Positions 10,703 through 21,806 of a stretch of 64,000 nt of DNA are shown in pieces. A program made the position numbers and the translations under genes. The notes under the pieces were generated by a model that saw only the letters and a list, made by a program, of their open reading frames with translations, did not search any database and was not told the DNA's origin. The DNA is from Morella rubra (lineage: Eukaryota; Streptophyta; Magnoliopsida; Fagales; Myricaceae). Each line of letters begins with the position of its first letter. Positions within the stretch are counted from its first letter, which is position 1. The stretch spans positions 14,628,467 to 14,692,466 of the forward strand of contig CM025853.1 of assembly GCA_003952965.2 (NCBI GenBank), written 5' to 3'.

Positions 10703-13700
10703 TATGTATCGCGAAGAATGGTGCCAATACTGTGGGACAAAGGGTCATATTGCAAAAATTTGCAGGTGGGTACCAAAGAAGCCCATATAGCATGAGGAGA
10801 TCCCTCAAGCTCTCGCTGCTCTTACATTGGACAACACTATTCCCAATATTGAATGGACAACTAACATTGGCACTTCCAATCACATGACAGGTAATTCAGG
10901 TATGTTAACAAATTTTGCAATTACTTGGGATTTGACTCGGTTATTAATGGAGATGGATCTTATCTGCCCATTCATGGTATTAGTGACACTTGTATAAAAC
11001 AAAAGACTATTACTTTACCTCTTCATAATGTACTTTTGGTTCCAAATTTGACAAAAAATTTGTTATTTATCAGCAAATTAACTGACCAATTTCCGTTGAA
11101 CTGTGAATTTTCTAATGTTGGTTTTTGTGTTAAGGAATGGGAAACATGTCAACTGGTGATGACAGGGAGGCGCAAAGGTGATCTATATGTTTTCTCTAAT
11201 TCGCATAAATTGTATTTTTCTCACCGTTTCAGATTTGGCTCAGCAGAAGTTTGGCATCAACGTTTAGGACATCCACAACTGTCTACTTTACAATTATTGA
11301 AAAATAAGGGGTAAATTGATGTGTTAGAAGTCACTAAGTTTACGCACCTTTGTGATAGTTGTCAATTAGGGAAGCTAAGTAGACTGCCTTTTCTTGTTCC
11401 GAACACTCATGTTCTGCTATCTTTGACACAATACATTGTGATTTGTGGGACACTGCTCCAATTCTATCTATTGGCAAATTCAGATATTATGCATGTTTAG
11501 TAGACAATTTTTCTTGATGAACATGGATTATTCCCTTGAAAGAGAAATCGAATTTTTTTTATGCATACTTAGCCTTTGAAAAGTTCGTTGACAGGCAATT
11601 CAACAAAAACATAAAAACTTTCCACTTAGATGGTGGGAGTGAGTTCCTCAACTCAAAATTGTCATCACATTTTCACTCAATTGGTATTATTCATCAGGTA
11701 TCTAGTCCACATACTCTTGAGCAGACAAGTGTGGCTGAACGACGTCATAGAATTATTTGTGAATTAGGAATGACTATGCTCTTTCACTGTGGTGCCCCTT
11801 TTGTTCTTATGGGTAGAAGCTTTTACTACCGCAGTATATTTTATCAATCGTCTACCATCCTCTGCAATTAATTTTGAGACCCCATACTTTACTTTGCATG
11901 GAACTCATCCTGTTTATTCATCTCTTCAAGTCTTTGGTTCTAAATGCTTTCCATGCACATAGGACACCCACTGTCACAAATTTGATCCAAAAATTGTTCC
12001 CTGTATCTTTGTAGGTTACAGCGATAAGCGTAAAGGCTGTAAATGTTTTCATCCTCCAAGCAAAAAATGCTTATTTCTTGGCATGTGGTATTTGATGAAT
12101 TGTGTTTCCATATAAGGCTTCTCACCTCACCACAATTGCCCCCCAACACCCCATGTCATTAGCATTTTTTATTCTTGGTTGTCACATTGTTCGTACTATC
12201 AACCTCTTACATATACTTCACCCTCATCCTCTCAACCACGCTGTTTGAGTCCTTTACCATCTGTTATATCACCATATTACATACCCCCGCTTGATGCTCC
12301 CTCTCCGCAGCTCGATGATCCTGCATCTATAAGTACCCTTTCACAATCTCTGCTTCCGCAACCTTATGTCTCCTCCAACTCATCGGACACCTCCTTGCAC
12401 CACAGCTTCCTCAGCGTATGGTTACTAGCTCCAAATACGATGTGATCAAACCAAATCCGAAATACACCTTGATGACAACCACATCTCTCACCATCCCTTG
12501 TGAGCCCTACAAAGTTCAATCAGTAATAGTTCATCCTACTAGAAAATTGCTATGGATGGGGAACTTGAGGCCTTGCATCAAAACCAAACTTGGAGACTTA
12601 TGCTGCGCACCCCTGGGATGCATGTTATTGGCTCAAAATGGGTATACAAAACAAAACTCAAAGCTGACGGCTCACTAGACCGCCTCAAAGCCCGTTTAGC
12701 TGTGAATAGGATATAATCAAATTGACAAATTCGACTACATAGAAACTTTTTCTCCAGTCATCAAACCAGAAACCATACGCATGCTTATCACTGTAGCAGT
12801 TGTTTGACAATGGCCCATCTATCAACTTGACGTCAAAAATGCATTCCTTCAAGGGATAACCTCTAAAGACATATACATGGAGCAACCACCAGGAATGGCT
12901 GATTCAAAACATCCTATGCACGTCTGCAAACTCCAAAGGGCCCTTTATGGCCTGAATAGGCACCTCGAGCTTGGTTTGATTGTTTTAGTGCTTTTCTTCT
13001 TCAATACGGTTTCTTTTGCAGTTTAATTGGTCCATCCTTATTTATTTTTCAATCTGATCATGGCTTATTAATCTTACTTCTTTATGTAAATGATATGCTA
13101 ATTACAGGATTTACTCCAGAACTGGTCACTCATTTCATTCACCTTCTTAGTAGTGAATTTGCAATGAGAGACTTGGGTCCTCTTGATCACTTTCTTGTCT
13201 TTGAAATCTCTCAAACACCCAACGGCCTTCATCTTTCACAAACACACTATGCTCTTACCATTCTTTAAAAAACAAAGATGACTGATTGTAAGCCCATGAG
13301 TACCCTACTAGAAGCAAAAACAAAAAATTCACTCAATGACTCACCTTTGGAGGATCCAAGTTACTTTCGAGGAATTGTTGGCGCTCTTCAGTATCTCACT
13401 CCTACTCGTTCAAATCTTTCATTTAGTGTTAATTATATATCTCAATTCATGCATGCCCCTACGGTTACTCACTTAAAAATGGTTTGAGGCATTCTTCGAT
13501 ATGTCAAAGGAACTATTCACTTGAGTTTAAATTTCACTTCTGCTACTACATTTGATTTGTGTGCTTTTTCATATGTAGATTGGGCAGGTTGTCCTACCAC
13601 CAGACACTCCACTATTAGCTACTGTACTTACCTTGGGTGAAACCTCATTTTGTGGTGTGCAAATAAACAACATACAATATCTCAATCAAGTACCGAAGCG

Positions 13701-14038
13701 GAGTATCGAGCCATGGCTAATACTACAGCCAAACTTACATGGATGACTTTCATTCTAAAAGATCTACAAGTTCCAATGCTACATCCTCCAGTATTATTCC
13801 GTGACAATCCCAGTGCTTTGCATATGACAGTCAACCCCGTTTTTAATGCACGTAGTAAACACATCAAATTGGATTATCATTTTGTGTGCAAACGAGTTAC
13901 CCTTGGCCAACTTATCATTCACCATATCTCCACTGGTGATCAAATTGCATACATCTTCACCAAACCAATGTCCAAAGCTGCTCTTCATTATTTTCGACAC
14001 AAACTCTACTTCCAACCCCAGCACAATTTGCGGGAGGG
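10703..14038 (+). pseudogene. Ty1/copia polyprotein, 5'-truncated
   Basis: Retrotransposon gag-pol remnant in copia order. Zinc knuckle CQYCGTKGHIAKIC (about 10713-10755). Protease region with NIGTSNHMTG where DTGAS is expected (about 10870). Pre-integrase WHQRLGHP (11250). Integrase core with DGGSEFLN (11630) and AERRHR (11740). Reverse transcriptase with DVKNAFLQG (12830), CKLQRALYGL (12928) and YVND at 13083 where YVDD is expected. RNase H with SSTEAEYRAMA (13690) and FTKPMS (13960). Numerous stops and frameshifts. The upstream gag is absent because the CACTA end at 10702 cuts into the element. Two catalytic aspartates are changed, so it is dead. Confidence 0.9.
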
Positions 14039-14218
14039 TATTAATGCACCACAGCTTAGCACAAGGAATTATCAAGATCAGCCAAAGATAAAAGAAAATC
14101 AAAACAACAACTACTATGAAGATCTTCTACAGTTAAAGATAGAAACAAATCAAGAAATCAAAGCAGTATCCGTTGAAGCAAGACCTGTTGCATCATATTC
14201 AAAAAAGTGTCGAAGTTG
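14039..14218 (+). mobile_element. Truncated 3' LTR of the copia element
   Basis: Begins after the purine tract GCGGGAGGG that follows the RNase H domain (PPT at about 14030-14038). It looks like the first 180 bp of a 3' LTR whose expected TG start has become TA. It is cut off at 14218 by the CACTA-like terminus; the rest of the LTR was not recognised after 21339. Confidence 0.5.
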
Positions 14219-14244
14219 CACTACAAAAAAAAAGGTCATTAACG

Positions 14245-14600
14245 GGGATCAGAAACCGCTGCTAAAGGTGCCAAAACAGCCGCTATAGGCTATAGCGACA
14301 GTTTTTTAGTGGCGGTTTAGGTTTGAGCTCTAAAAAAACAAAAGAAAGATTCTCTAATATTTCACAATCTCTCAGTTTCTCTAATATTGAATCGTCATTA
14401 TAGCCTATACCGGCGATTTTGGAGACCACTAGTGAAAATTGCAGGTCTATAGAGCGATCGCGACCGCTGCTATAGACCCGAAGTGCAATCGTGCTTTTTT
14501 TTTTGCAGTGTTTCTTCAAACACTACTACAGGTATTTAGCAGCGTTTTTAAAAACACTACTATAGGTCAACTTAGGTTTTTTTGTTTTTTTTTGTATGTG
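14245..14600. repeat. Left subterminal repeats of the CACTA-like element
   Basis: Repeated variants of GCTGCTAAAGG, CGCTATAGGCTATAGCGAC, TAGTGGCGGTTTAGG and TAGCAGCGTTTTTAAAAACA, alternating in orientation. The same word families recur at 21090-21330. Confidence 0.75.
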
Positions 14601-15484
14601 CCAGCATTTTTAAAACACCACTTATTTTTTCCTATATTTTCCTATACATGCTTTTTTAATTGGTAATACAAATTTATTTTAATAATCATAATTCATTGGA
14701 TGTAAAAACTCAAAAACAAGGATAATAAAACAAAATATATTTCATCATTGATTAATAATGTTTTACAACAAACACAAGAATCTCTATAAGTAATCTAAAA
14801 AGTAACAAGTTTCTAATATAAAATAATAATAAGCAAGGACCAACTAAAATATTCAAATACAGCACAATAAGCAAGGACCAATTAAAATCTTCCTCCTTTT
14901 ACACATCAACGTTCTCTTGAATTCCTGTAATTGAAAACAAATATCACATGAGAAATAGAAATAAACAAAAGATTTATGTAAACAAAATACCTACTTGTAT
15001 ATAAGGCTATAAGCAACTCTAGATTTTGCAGCAAGACTTACAAAGAGAGACATAAAGAAAGAAGAATACTGATAAATGAACTCATGGTACAGTTTAGAAG
15101 ACCTGCAAGTTGATTCGTAGGTGACATTGCATATGCATCCATGCCCACCTGAAATGAGACAACAGAGACAATTGCATGTGGCATAAATTACTTGAACAAC
15201 ATTTTATACATACAAGGCAACACAAGCTCAGAGGCAAAGAACACTTCAAACTAAATATTGGCTGCAATTGCAATATTGAAAAATTATTCGCTGCAACTGC
15301 AAACATGCATTAGCATGCATAATACTATAAACTAAAATCATCTCCCAAAGTTAAAAAAAATTAAGATAACATGCATTCATGCGGAACATAATACTTCAGC
15401 TACTACCAACAGATATAATGCACAACTTGTATTCACAATACAGGAGGTGGTTTGAACAAAGAAATGCATAGAAAACCACCAGAC
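14601..15484. other. AT-rich interior, no gene seen
   Basis: Interior of the CACTA-like element. One possible extra minus-strand exon at about 15105-15150 has splice-like borders but was not identified. Confidence 0.4.
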
Positions 15485-16077
15485 CTGGTAATTTGGGAAC
15501 TCGCTATCTACAGCTGCTTCAAATTGGGTAAGGAATTGATCAAGACCATCACCACCACTTAGCGTTGGAAGTCTACAAACTTTTGATAATGTGGAGATTA
15601 TATGCCCTTCAGTCTGCAATAGCATTAAGAAATCCAATCCAATGTGCAGGCCTTTCACTAGACCCAAACACTTTAATCTATACCGAAAAGAACATTTTAT
15701 TTTTGCACCTGACAACTGAGGTATATTTATATTCAAGCAGGAAATGTTTTGTTTTTAAACAAAGGGTATAAAAGACCTACTTGCTGTTTTAATAGTTTTT
15801 TTCCAAACAAAGGCACTAAGAGAGAAGTAGATGACTGAACACTAGCTTTAATCCGTCCAAGCAACCTTTCCAAGTTTGGAAGCTTGTGAGGATATTGAGC
15901 AACAAGAGACATAACTTCTGAATTTGCAAACGTAAGAATCAAAGCAAAATAGAAGACATCATATGCCAGAGAATCTTGACAGAGAATATCCCTTCAAGTG
16001 CACCAAATTTCTAACTTCAGAAGCATCCAGGAAGTCTGTAATTGACTGCACTGGACTCAATTGTAACATGGCAGGAC
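15485..16077 (-). pseudogene. MSH7: MSH7-like mismatch-repair gene fragment (captured)
   Basis: Two minus-strand exons separated by a phase-0 intron (15678-15780, GTAGGT...TATAG). Exon 15781-16077 contains SITDFLDASEVRNLVHLKGY and then HKLPNLERLLGRIKASVQSS...LLKQQ. Exon 15485-15677 contains VKGLHIGLDFLMLLQTEGHI and GLDQFLTQFEAAVDSEFPNYQ, ending at a GT donor. These match domain III (the lever/clamp region) of plant MutS homologue MSH7, a DNA mismatch-recognition protein. About 90 residues expected between the first two segments are absent, and a 2-bp loss in TCTAGTG shifts the frame of the second exon. It lies in a CACTA-like element with no other MSH exons, so capture or duplication is likely. 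MSH6 is the alternative assignment. Confidence 0.7.
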
Positions 16078-16184
16078 CTACAAGATAAACAAAATCCAAT
16101 AATTCAATACTTTGTGTTATGAGTTCAAAAGTTACTATAATGCATCTAGTTGGTCCTTTTTAGCATATAAACATGCATCTCTTT

Positions 16185-17322
16185 GCTAGAAAATGTAATG
16201 CCAGTTTTTGGCATGCTCACGTGACTCACTTTTTAGGGGTTCTTTTGTCTTTTTCCTAGTTTCTAGATTATGTGAGCAAAGGAGTTGAATGCAGTTTTGT
16301 GCTTTACATGTGAATAAAGAATCAAAACAGAAAGGGGTTTTGCTCTTCGATGAGAAAAAAATAGCTATAACAGAAGCTGTTTTCAATAGAAATGGGTGAC
16401 ACATCAACTGCTCCCAAGATTTGTGTATTCAAGAGAGAGAAGCTCCAAGAAATTGAATGGCTTCTTTGTGAAGGCCATCAGTGCTAAATGTGAGAAGCTT
16501 TACGAGATTATCGAAATGATCACCGATTCTCAAAATCCACCTAAGAGGTTGAAGATTCAGAGGTTTTGAATATTGTTGGCTGAAGGTTTCAGCCATGGCG
16601 CTTGATTGCACAAGGTTTGTGCGTGAAGATCAATAGTCATTCGAGATTGAGGTTTCCGTTTGAACTTAGAGGTTCTACGTCCATTTGCGATTTGGTTTAC
16701 GGTAAATCAAGTTTGATTCAAAGTGTTTTTGATAAGCTAGGTTAGTCGCTTCAATAGATCACCTTGTAATCAATTGGAAACTAATGGATTCGAACGGCCT
16801 ACAGGCCCGGAGTTTTTCTCCTTAAGGATGTTCCTTAGGGAGTTTTCTCTTCGTAACCATTCTCGGTGTTACGATTGTTTGATTGTATTTGTTGTTTCTA
16901 ATTACTTTAACTTGTTGTCTTTCGAACAAATCTTTTCTTTGTGATTAAGAGTTTGAATCGTTTTGATCTGAGGCTTTTGTACAAAGGACGTTCAAGATTT
17001 GCTATTTGGTAAGTTGCTGATAAGAACTTGGTATTTGGTGAGTTGATGAACTAATTATTAATCTATTTAATTATTGAATCTGTAATTTCGTTACATGCAG
17101 TCAGTTCGGAGTTACCTGCAGTTTCTTCAGATTCCTCTATTTTATAAATTGTGTTTTCTATTTTGTGTTGATTTGTATCTTATAGTTTTGCTGGTCATTT
17201 TAGTATCTTGACATATTGAAAAACAGTGTTACTGATTTGTTTGTTGAGAGAATAGATTTTTGTTTTAAGAAAGAGTTAATAGATAATTTAAATATACCTA
17301 TCCACCCCCCTCTAGGTATTTT
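16185..17322 (+). mobile_element. Probable copia LTR fragment
   Basis: The part at 16800-17322 has the look of a copia LTR 3' half: AGTTTTCTCTTCGTAACC, a T-rich stretch, then TATCCACCCCCCTCTAGGT near 17300, the block that ends many SIRE/Tork-type LTRs just before the primer-binding site. No primer-binding site or gag follows. The left boundary is uncertain. An unassigned spacer is the alternative for 16185-16800. Confidence 0.45.
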
Positions 17323-17877
17323 CCATTGTTAAGTCTAAATTAGATTGTTCAGAAAAAATAAAATACACTTCGTGAATGTAAAATTCCCAATCCAAAACAG
17401 GCCTAAAGAAAAGTTTGGTTTGAAATCTGTGCTCTGATTCCACTATGTCACTCTCAACCACCGTCCCCCTTATAAAAAAAAAACATATAAACAATTCATA
17501 CTAGTCTCTAGGTTTCAGAGCTCAAATGTTAGAGAATTCTTCGAGCCGAAGTCCTAGCTGAACCTTTCTTATGTTTTTTCAGTCATACAAAATACTCAAC
17601 ACATATCCACTAACAAAATGTCTAATTTCATATTCACCAAAGCTGAAACCAGGGGTCAAATTATACTGCAGAACTCTGGCTAAAGAATAACTCTTCCTGC
17701 ATTAGATTCTATCGCACATGTAGTTTCTCACTTCGACTGACAAGATTACGGACAAAACGTGGAAACAACGCAGTACTTGTTAAGTCTGGAGATTTTCAGC
17801 ATTTATATGGAATCTCTGAATAAAAACTACTCGTGTGTAATCCACAATTCCAAAAAATTCAGAATATTCTAACCTGT
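17323..17877. other. AT-rich stretch, no gene seen
   Basis: Lies between the LTR fragment and the MITE. No domain or repeat was recognised. Confidence 0.4.
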
Positions 17878-17880
17878 TAA

Positions 17881-18357
17881 GAGCATTCCTAGCAGGTTCT
17901 ATATTCTAACATTTTGGTTAGAATAGAAAACCAATTTAACAAAAAAGTCAAAAAACACATGTATGCTATTCTATTATAAAAATTTTAACATATGAACAGG
18001 AGTTCTCTATTTTTAGAGAACCACTATTCACTTCACTATCTTTAAAATATTAATATCTATCTTTTTTTTTCTTTTTTTTCTTTTCTTCTCCAGCTCTCAC
18101 GTTCTCCTCTCTTTTATTTTATTTTTTTCTTTTTCTTTTCTTCCTCCCATACCCTTAAAAATAAATATTTAAAAATATAAATGTTAGAGAAAGAATAAAG
18201 AAATCTTTGAAAAGTAATATTTAAATAGAATAGTAAAAAATAGATAGTTAAAATAGAGAAGCTGTTGGAATTTTTTAAAAAGTGATATTTTAAAATAGAG
18301 AAGTATGCTTTTCGGTTAAAGTAGAGAGCAAATTTGAAGAAGCTGCTAAGAATGCTC
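17881..18357. mobile_element. Tourist-like MITE with TAA target duplication
   Basis: A 477-bp AT-rich element without coding capacity. Left end GAGCATTCCTAGCAGGTTC; right end, reverse complemented, GAGCATTCTTAGCAGCTTC. It is flanked by TAA at 17878-17880 and 18358-18360. The 3-bp TAA/TTA duplication and GAGCATTC-type ends fit PIF/Harbinger-related MITEs. Confidence 0.85.
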
Positions 18358-18545
18358 TAATGAGTACTTTCTAAGTGCTTTATGAGCTTCTCTGAACAGC
18401 CCTGCAAATGTTCAATATTTAAGTTTGAAGGAATGACTCTCTTTTCATGTAAATTTCAGAAATGGAACTATGCTCAAACCACAAAGATTAGGGTTGGGGA
18501 AGAATGTTCACCTCTACTCTCATATATAACTTCTTTCGGTGGCAC

Positions 18546-18887
18546 CTAAAACCAAATCCCCAACAAACGGATTAGGGCAAAACGAATTCGGGCAATGAAA
18601 TCGTTGTGTTGAAGGCTAGACCGGCAGCCCGAGAGAGGGCAGCATTCGGCGAGAGAGATGGCGGCTCCACAAACAGCAGCTACAGCAAATCTCGTTTGAG
18701 CAGAGTTTGACACGAGAGAGAGAGAGAGAGAGAGGCACGTTCGCGAGTGGGTGACGCGCAATGGGAGGGGGACACAAGAGCAAGAGAAACTGAGATCGAG
18801 AGAGTTCGGAGAATTCGAAGAAGAGGAAGAGGGACGTCCGAAATAAATTCCTTTTTTTTCACCAGTTTGAAACTCACGTCTTTTCAA
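18546..18887 (-). other. Possible 5' leader or promoter piece, not a supported gene
   Basis: GC-richer island in AT-rich DNA with an open minus-strand frame rich in Ser and Leu, caused largely by the (GA)n run. It could be the leader of the captured gene upstream of the MSH7-like exons, but no recognisable protein is present. Confidence 0.25.
18714..18734. repeat. (GA)n microsatellite
   Basis: About ten uninterrupted GA units. Confidence 0.9.
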
Positions 18888-18921
18888 TGAAAATCACCGT
18901 TTTGCTTTGTTTCTTTTTCTA

Positions 18922-19070
18922 TTATATAATATATATATGATGTGTGTGTTGTGTATGTGTGTGTATGTATGTATGTATGTATGTGTATTATATATTATGT
19001 ATGTATATGTAATGTATGTATGTATATATATATAATATAATATATATAATTATATGTATATATATATATC
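18922..19070. repeat. Compound (TG)n/(TATG)n/(TA)n microsatellite
   Basis: Runs of TGTGTG, GTATGTATGTAT and TATATATA alternate over about 150 bp. Confidence 0.9.
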
Positions 19071-19530
19071 ACATAACAAAAGTGATATAGTATTAAAATC
19101 TTTATACTTAGTATTAAATAGCATATATTATTTTACACTCTTTTTTATAACTATATAATCTTAATTAAAATAGGTTGGTAGTAATATATAATACTTATAA
19201 TTTAAATTATAATGTCTTCTATATAACATTGATGAATTTATATCTTTTTCATATACATGATATGTGCTATTAACCAAGTAATTTATATGTATGTACCTAT
19301 ATACCTAATAACTAAATCATAGCCTCTAAGACCATATATTAAGTTATGTACTTTAATTGCATAAGCTAATCTCTCAAATATTTTTTTTGAAATTAAATAT
19401 ATGTCTAGTTAAATAGAATTATATTACTAATTATTCAAAATATATATGCTCATTATAATAATGATAATAGATGTTTTCTAAACTACTTAGATGTAGTCAA
19501 TAAATATGCAATTATCATAACAACTATAGG
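19071..19530. other. AT-rich stretch, no gene seen
   Basis: Flank of the Pack-MULE inside the CACTA-like element. Nothing recognisable. Confidence 0.4.
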
Positions 19531-19539
19531 TATAATTTA

Positions 19540-20872
19540 GGGAAATTCAATTTTTAGTCACTGGGTTTTACCCACTTTTACAAATTAGTCATTAGGATTC
19601 ATTTTTTAAAATCACTAAGTTATGCCCTCTGCGACAAATTAGTCCTTCCGTCTATTGACAGTTACTTTGACTGACAGGAATTGTGGACACGTTAGCAGCC
19701 TTTGCCATGTCACCTTCATTTTCCACGTCACTCTTCTCCCTCATCACTAAGGCCCAAAATGACCCACAGCATTCAAGTGATTTCACTTAACTAAATCACA
19801 TCGTTTTTAGTATAAACACAAAAAATTTCTGAACTCTTTCGATTCCACCCCCACACCCTCGTTCAGCTCCTTTTCCTCTTTCTGTGAATCCTAATTGCGA
19901 CAAATGAAGAGAACAGAGTGTCTTTGGATCCACACCCACCCCTCATTCAACCTCCTATTTTTTTCCCCCTTTTCCCCCTTTCCGCAAACCCACCCCTCAT
20001 TCGCGCTTGCAATTCCTTACAAACACTGGACACAAAAAGAAAACCACAACAGCTTCGTGGTCATATATGCCCTAACCTTCTTCTTTGCCAATTTTGGGCC
20101 TTATGCCACTATATTAATTTTCCCAGCCAGGTTGCAATCAACTTGCCATGGTATTTTGGCAGCTTCAGGTAAAGCCGGTGCAATAGTGGGAGCTTTAGGG
20201 TTCTTGTATGTATCAGAAAACCAGAAAAAGACAAAGGCTTATGCGGGCTACCCTGCTAGATTGAAGGCGGCGTCGATGATGAATTCTGAAGGATTGGAAC
20301 CGCATAGTTATAAACCTTTTGATTTTGGTTAATTTGGCTTCGGTTTGATTAATTTACTTACCTATAATCGCTACTAAATTTTGTTCAATCAAAGTTTTCT
20401 TCCGGGGATCTATTTTTGATTCATATATAAGTTGGTCACACATTAAACCAACAATATATGTTGTATATGTTTGCTAGCTGTTCTCCAGATGAAATTAATT
20501 TATGCAGAAGTTTAAAGCATAAATTGGAAAAGGGGAAAGAAGGGGCTGAATATGGGTGTGGGATCGAAAGAATTTAGAAATTTTTAGTGTTATATCTAAA
20601 CGGTGTACTTTAGTTAAGTGAAATCACTTAAATGCTGTGGGTCGTTTTGGGCCTTAGTGATGAGGGAGAAGACTGACGTGGAAAATGAAGGTGACATGGC
20701 AAAAGCTGCTGATGTGTCCACAATTTCCATTGGTCAAAGTAACAGTCAACAGACGGAAGGATTAATTTCTTACAAGGAGCATAACTTAGTGATTGAAAAT
20801 TAAAAAAAAATGAATCCTAGTGGCTAATTCGTAAAAGGACCTAAAACCCAATGTCCAAAATTTGAATTTTCC
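19540..20872. mobile_element. Pack-MULE with 280-bp TIRs and 9-bp TSD
   Basis: Terminal inverted repeats at 19540-19819 and 20587-20872 align along their whole length at roughly 85% by eye; both contain, for example, CTTCATTTTCCACGTCA and the CTCATCACTAAGGCCCAAAA block. The 9-bp sequence TATAATTTA flanks the element exactly (19531-19539 and 20873-20881). Long TIRs with a 9-bp duplication define a Mutator-like element. There is no transposase. The interior carries a segment of a host phosphate-transporter gene, so it is a gene-capturing (Pack-) MULE. Confidence 0.93.
19904..20332 (+). CDS. Chimeric ORF with captured PHT1 phosphate-transporter segment
   Basis: A 142-residue frame from the ATG at 19904 to the stop at 20332, inside the Pack-MULE. 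Residues 1 to about 50 are proline/serine/phenylalanine-rich and unrecognised. Residues about 53-115 match the transmembrane region of PHT1 high-affinity phosphate transporters: [13 protein letters not shown], then [20 protein letters not shown] and GALGFLY, then the KTKAYAGYP loop. About five residues of the normal VVPAE stretch are missing. The last 25 residues are unrelated to PHT1. A full PHT1 has about 530 residues and 12 membrane segments, so this cannot transport phosphate. Whether it is transcribed or translated is unknown. Confidence 0.75.
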   Translation: MKRTECLWIHTHPSFNLLFFSPFSPFPQTHPSFALAIPYKHWTQKENHNSFVVIYALTFFFANFGPYATILIFPARLQSTCHGILAASGKAGAIVGALGFLYVSENQKKTKAYAGYPARLKAASMMNSEGLEPHSYKPFDFG

Positions 20873-20881
20873 TATAATTTA

Positions 20882-21090
20882 AAATATATCATATACAACT
20901 TCAATTATCATAACACTCCCTTTAATTCCATATTTTATTAAATAGGTCCTTTAAAATAAAAATTTTCAAATTCATGACAAAATAAAAGTATATATTAAAA
21001 GGAATATAATAATATAAAATAATTATTAACATTAAATAACTTTAATTAATAATAAATAATATTATTTTCAATTATACCTATAGCAGCATT
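20882..21090. other. AT-rich stretch, no gene seen
   Basis: Lies between the Pack-MULE and the right subterminal repeats of the CACTA-like element. Confidence 0.4.
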
Positions 21091-21339
21091 TTTATTTACA
21101 AACACTGCTAAAAACTAGATCTTTAGCGACGTTTTTTAAAGACGCCGCTAAAAATTAGACCTTTAGCGGCCTTTGTGAAAAAACGCCGCTAAAGATCGAA
21201 CTTTTAGCGGTGTTTGTAAAACAACGCTGTTATAGGTAAAACTTTTAGCAGCATTTTTTACAAATGTCGCTAAAGGGTATCTATAGCGGCGATCAGCGGC
21301 CACCACTAAAAATACCGCTGTTTTAGATGGTCTGTAGTG
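21090..21339. repeat. Right subterminal repeats and terminus of CACTA-like element
   Basis: Six or more copies of words such as TTTAGCGGCGTTTTT, AAACGCCGCTAAAGA and TAGCAGCATTTTT, alternating in orientation, then the terminus TGTAGTG at 21333-21339. Confidence 0.8.
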
Positions 21340-21347
21340 GCGTTTGT

Positions 21348-21806
21348 CACTACAAGAAAATCGGGTTCACCCAACGTGGGATTCCTTTACAAAAAATACA
21401 CAAAGTCATCGCTAAAGCCCTTCAGCCATGACTTTCGGTCGTCAAGCCTTGGTCGAGGTTGCCGTGTTCAGAGAGCACAACTACGACGATCGCGCTTTTT
21501 TGTCAACCAAAGCAATGTTGCGTCGACCTTGAATGGCGTCGGAAAAAGTATCCAGTCTTTCGAAGAAGGGTCCTTCATTTTGCACGGATTATCGCTATTG
21601 CTCCGCAGCCTACGATGTGGAAGTCATCAAGGATTGTTCATCTTTCACCGATGATGTGTAATGCTTGAAGGATTTTAATGCTTGAAGGATTCCTCATCCT
21701 TCAACGAGGATATGTAGTGCATCAAGAACACTTGCGTCACATGTCAATTTGCTTTTCGTTCTTTTTTTTTTTTGGTGCTCTGGTTATCAAAATGCTCTTT
21801 TTAATT
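21348..21806 (+). mobile_element. 5' end of another CACTA element (truncated)
   Basis: Starts CACTACAAGAAAATCGGG, the standard CACTA 5' terminus, different from the neighbour that ends eight bases upstream. GC-richer sequence with GACGATCG- and GTCGGAAAA-type words follows. It is cut at 21807 by the start of a copia LTR, and its 3' end was not recognised. Confidence 0.7.

Larger units (their letters stand above)
14219..21339. mobile_element. Non-autonomous CACTA-like element with captured gene pieces
   Basis: Left end CACTACAAAAAAAAAGG at 14219; right end GTCTGTAGTG at 21339. Both ends carry the same subterminal words (GCGGCGTTT, TAGCAGCG, CCGCTAAAG): left at about 14245-14600, right at about 21090-21330. 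No transposase is present. The interior holds MSH7-like exons, an LTR fragment, a Tourist-like MITE and a Pack-MULE. The 3-bp flanks (TTG and GCG) do not match, so a clean single insertion is not proven; the two ends could come from related but separate copies. Confidence 0.65.

Noticed and set aside
15094..15160. Possible extra exon next to the MSH7-like exons
   Set aside because: Splice-like borders, but the short peptide does not fit MSH7 and cannot be identified.
21348..21720. A complete short CACTA ending in ATGTAGTG near 21720
   Set aside because: The inner ends do not match beyond seven bases and the flanking 3-mers differ, so only the 5' end is called.
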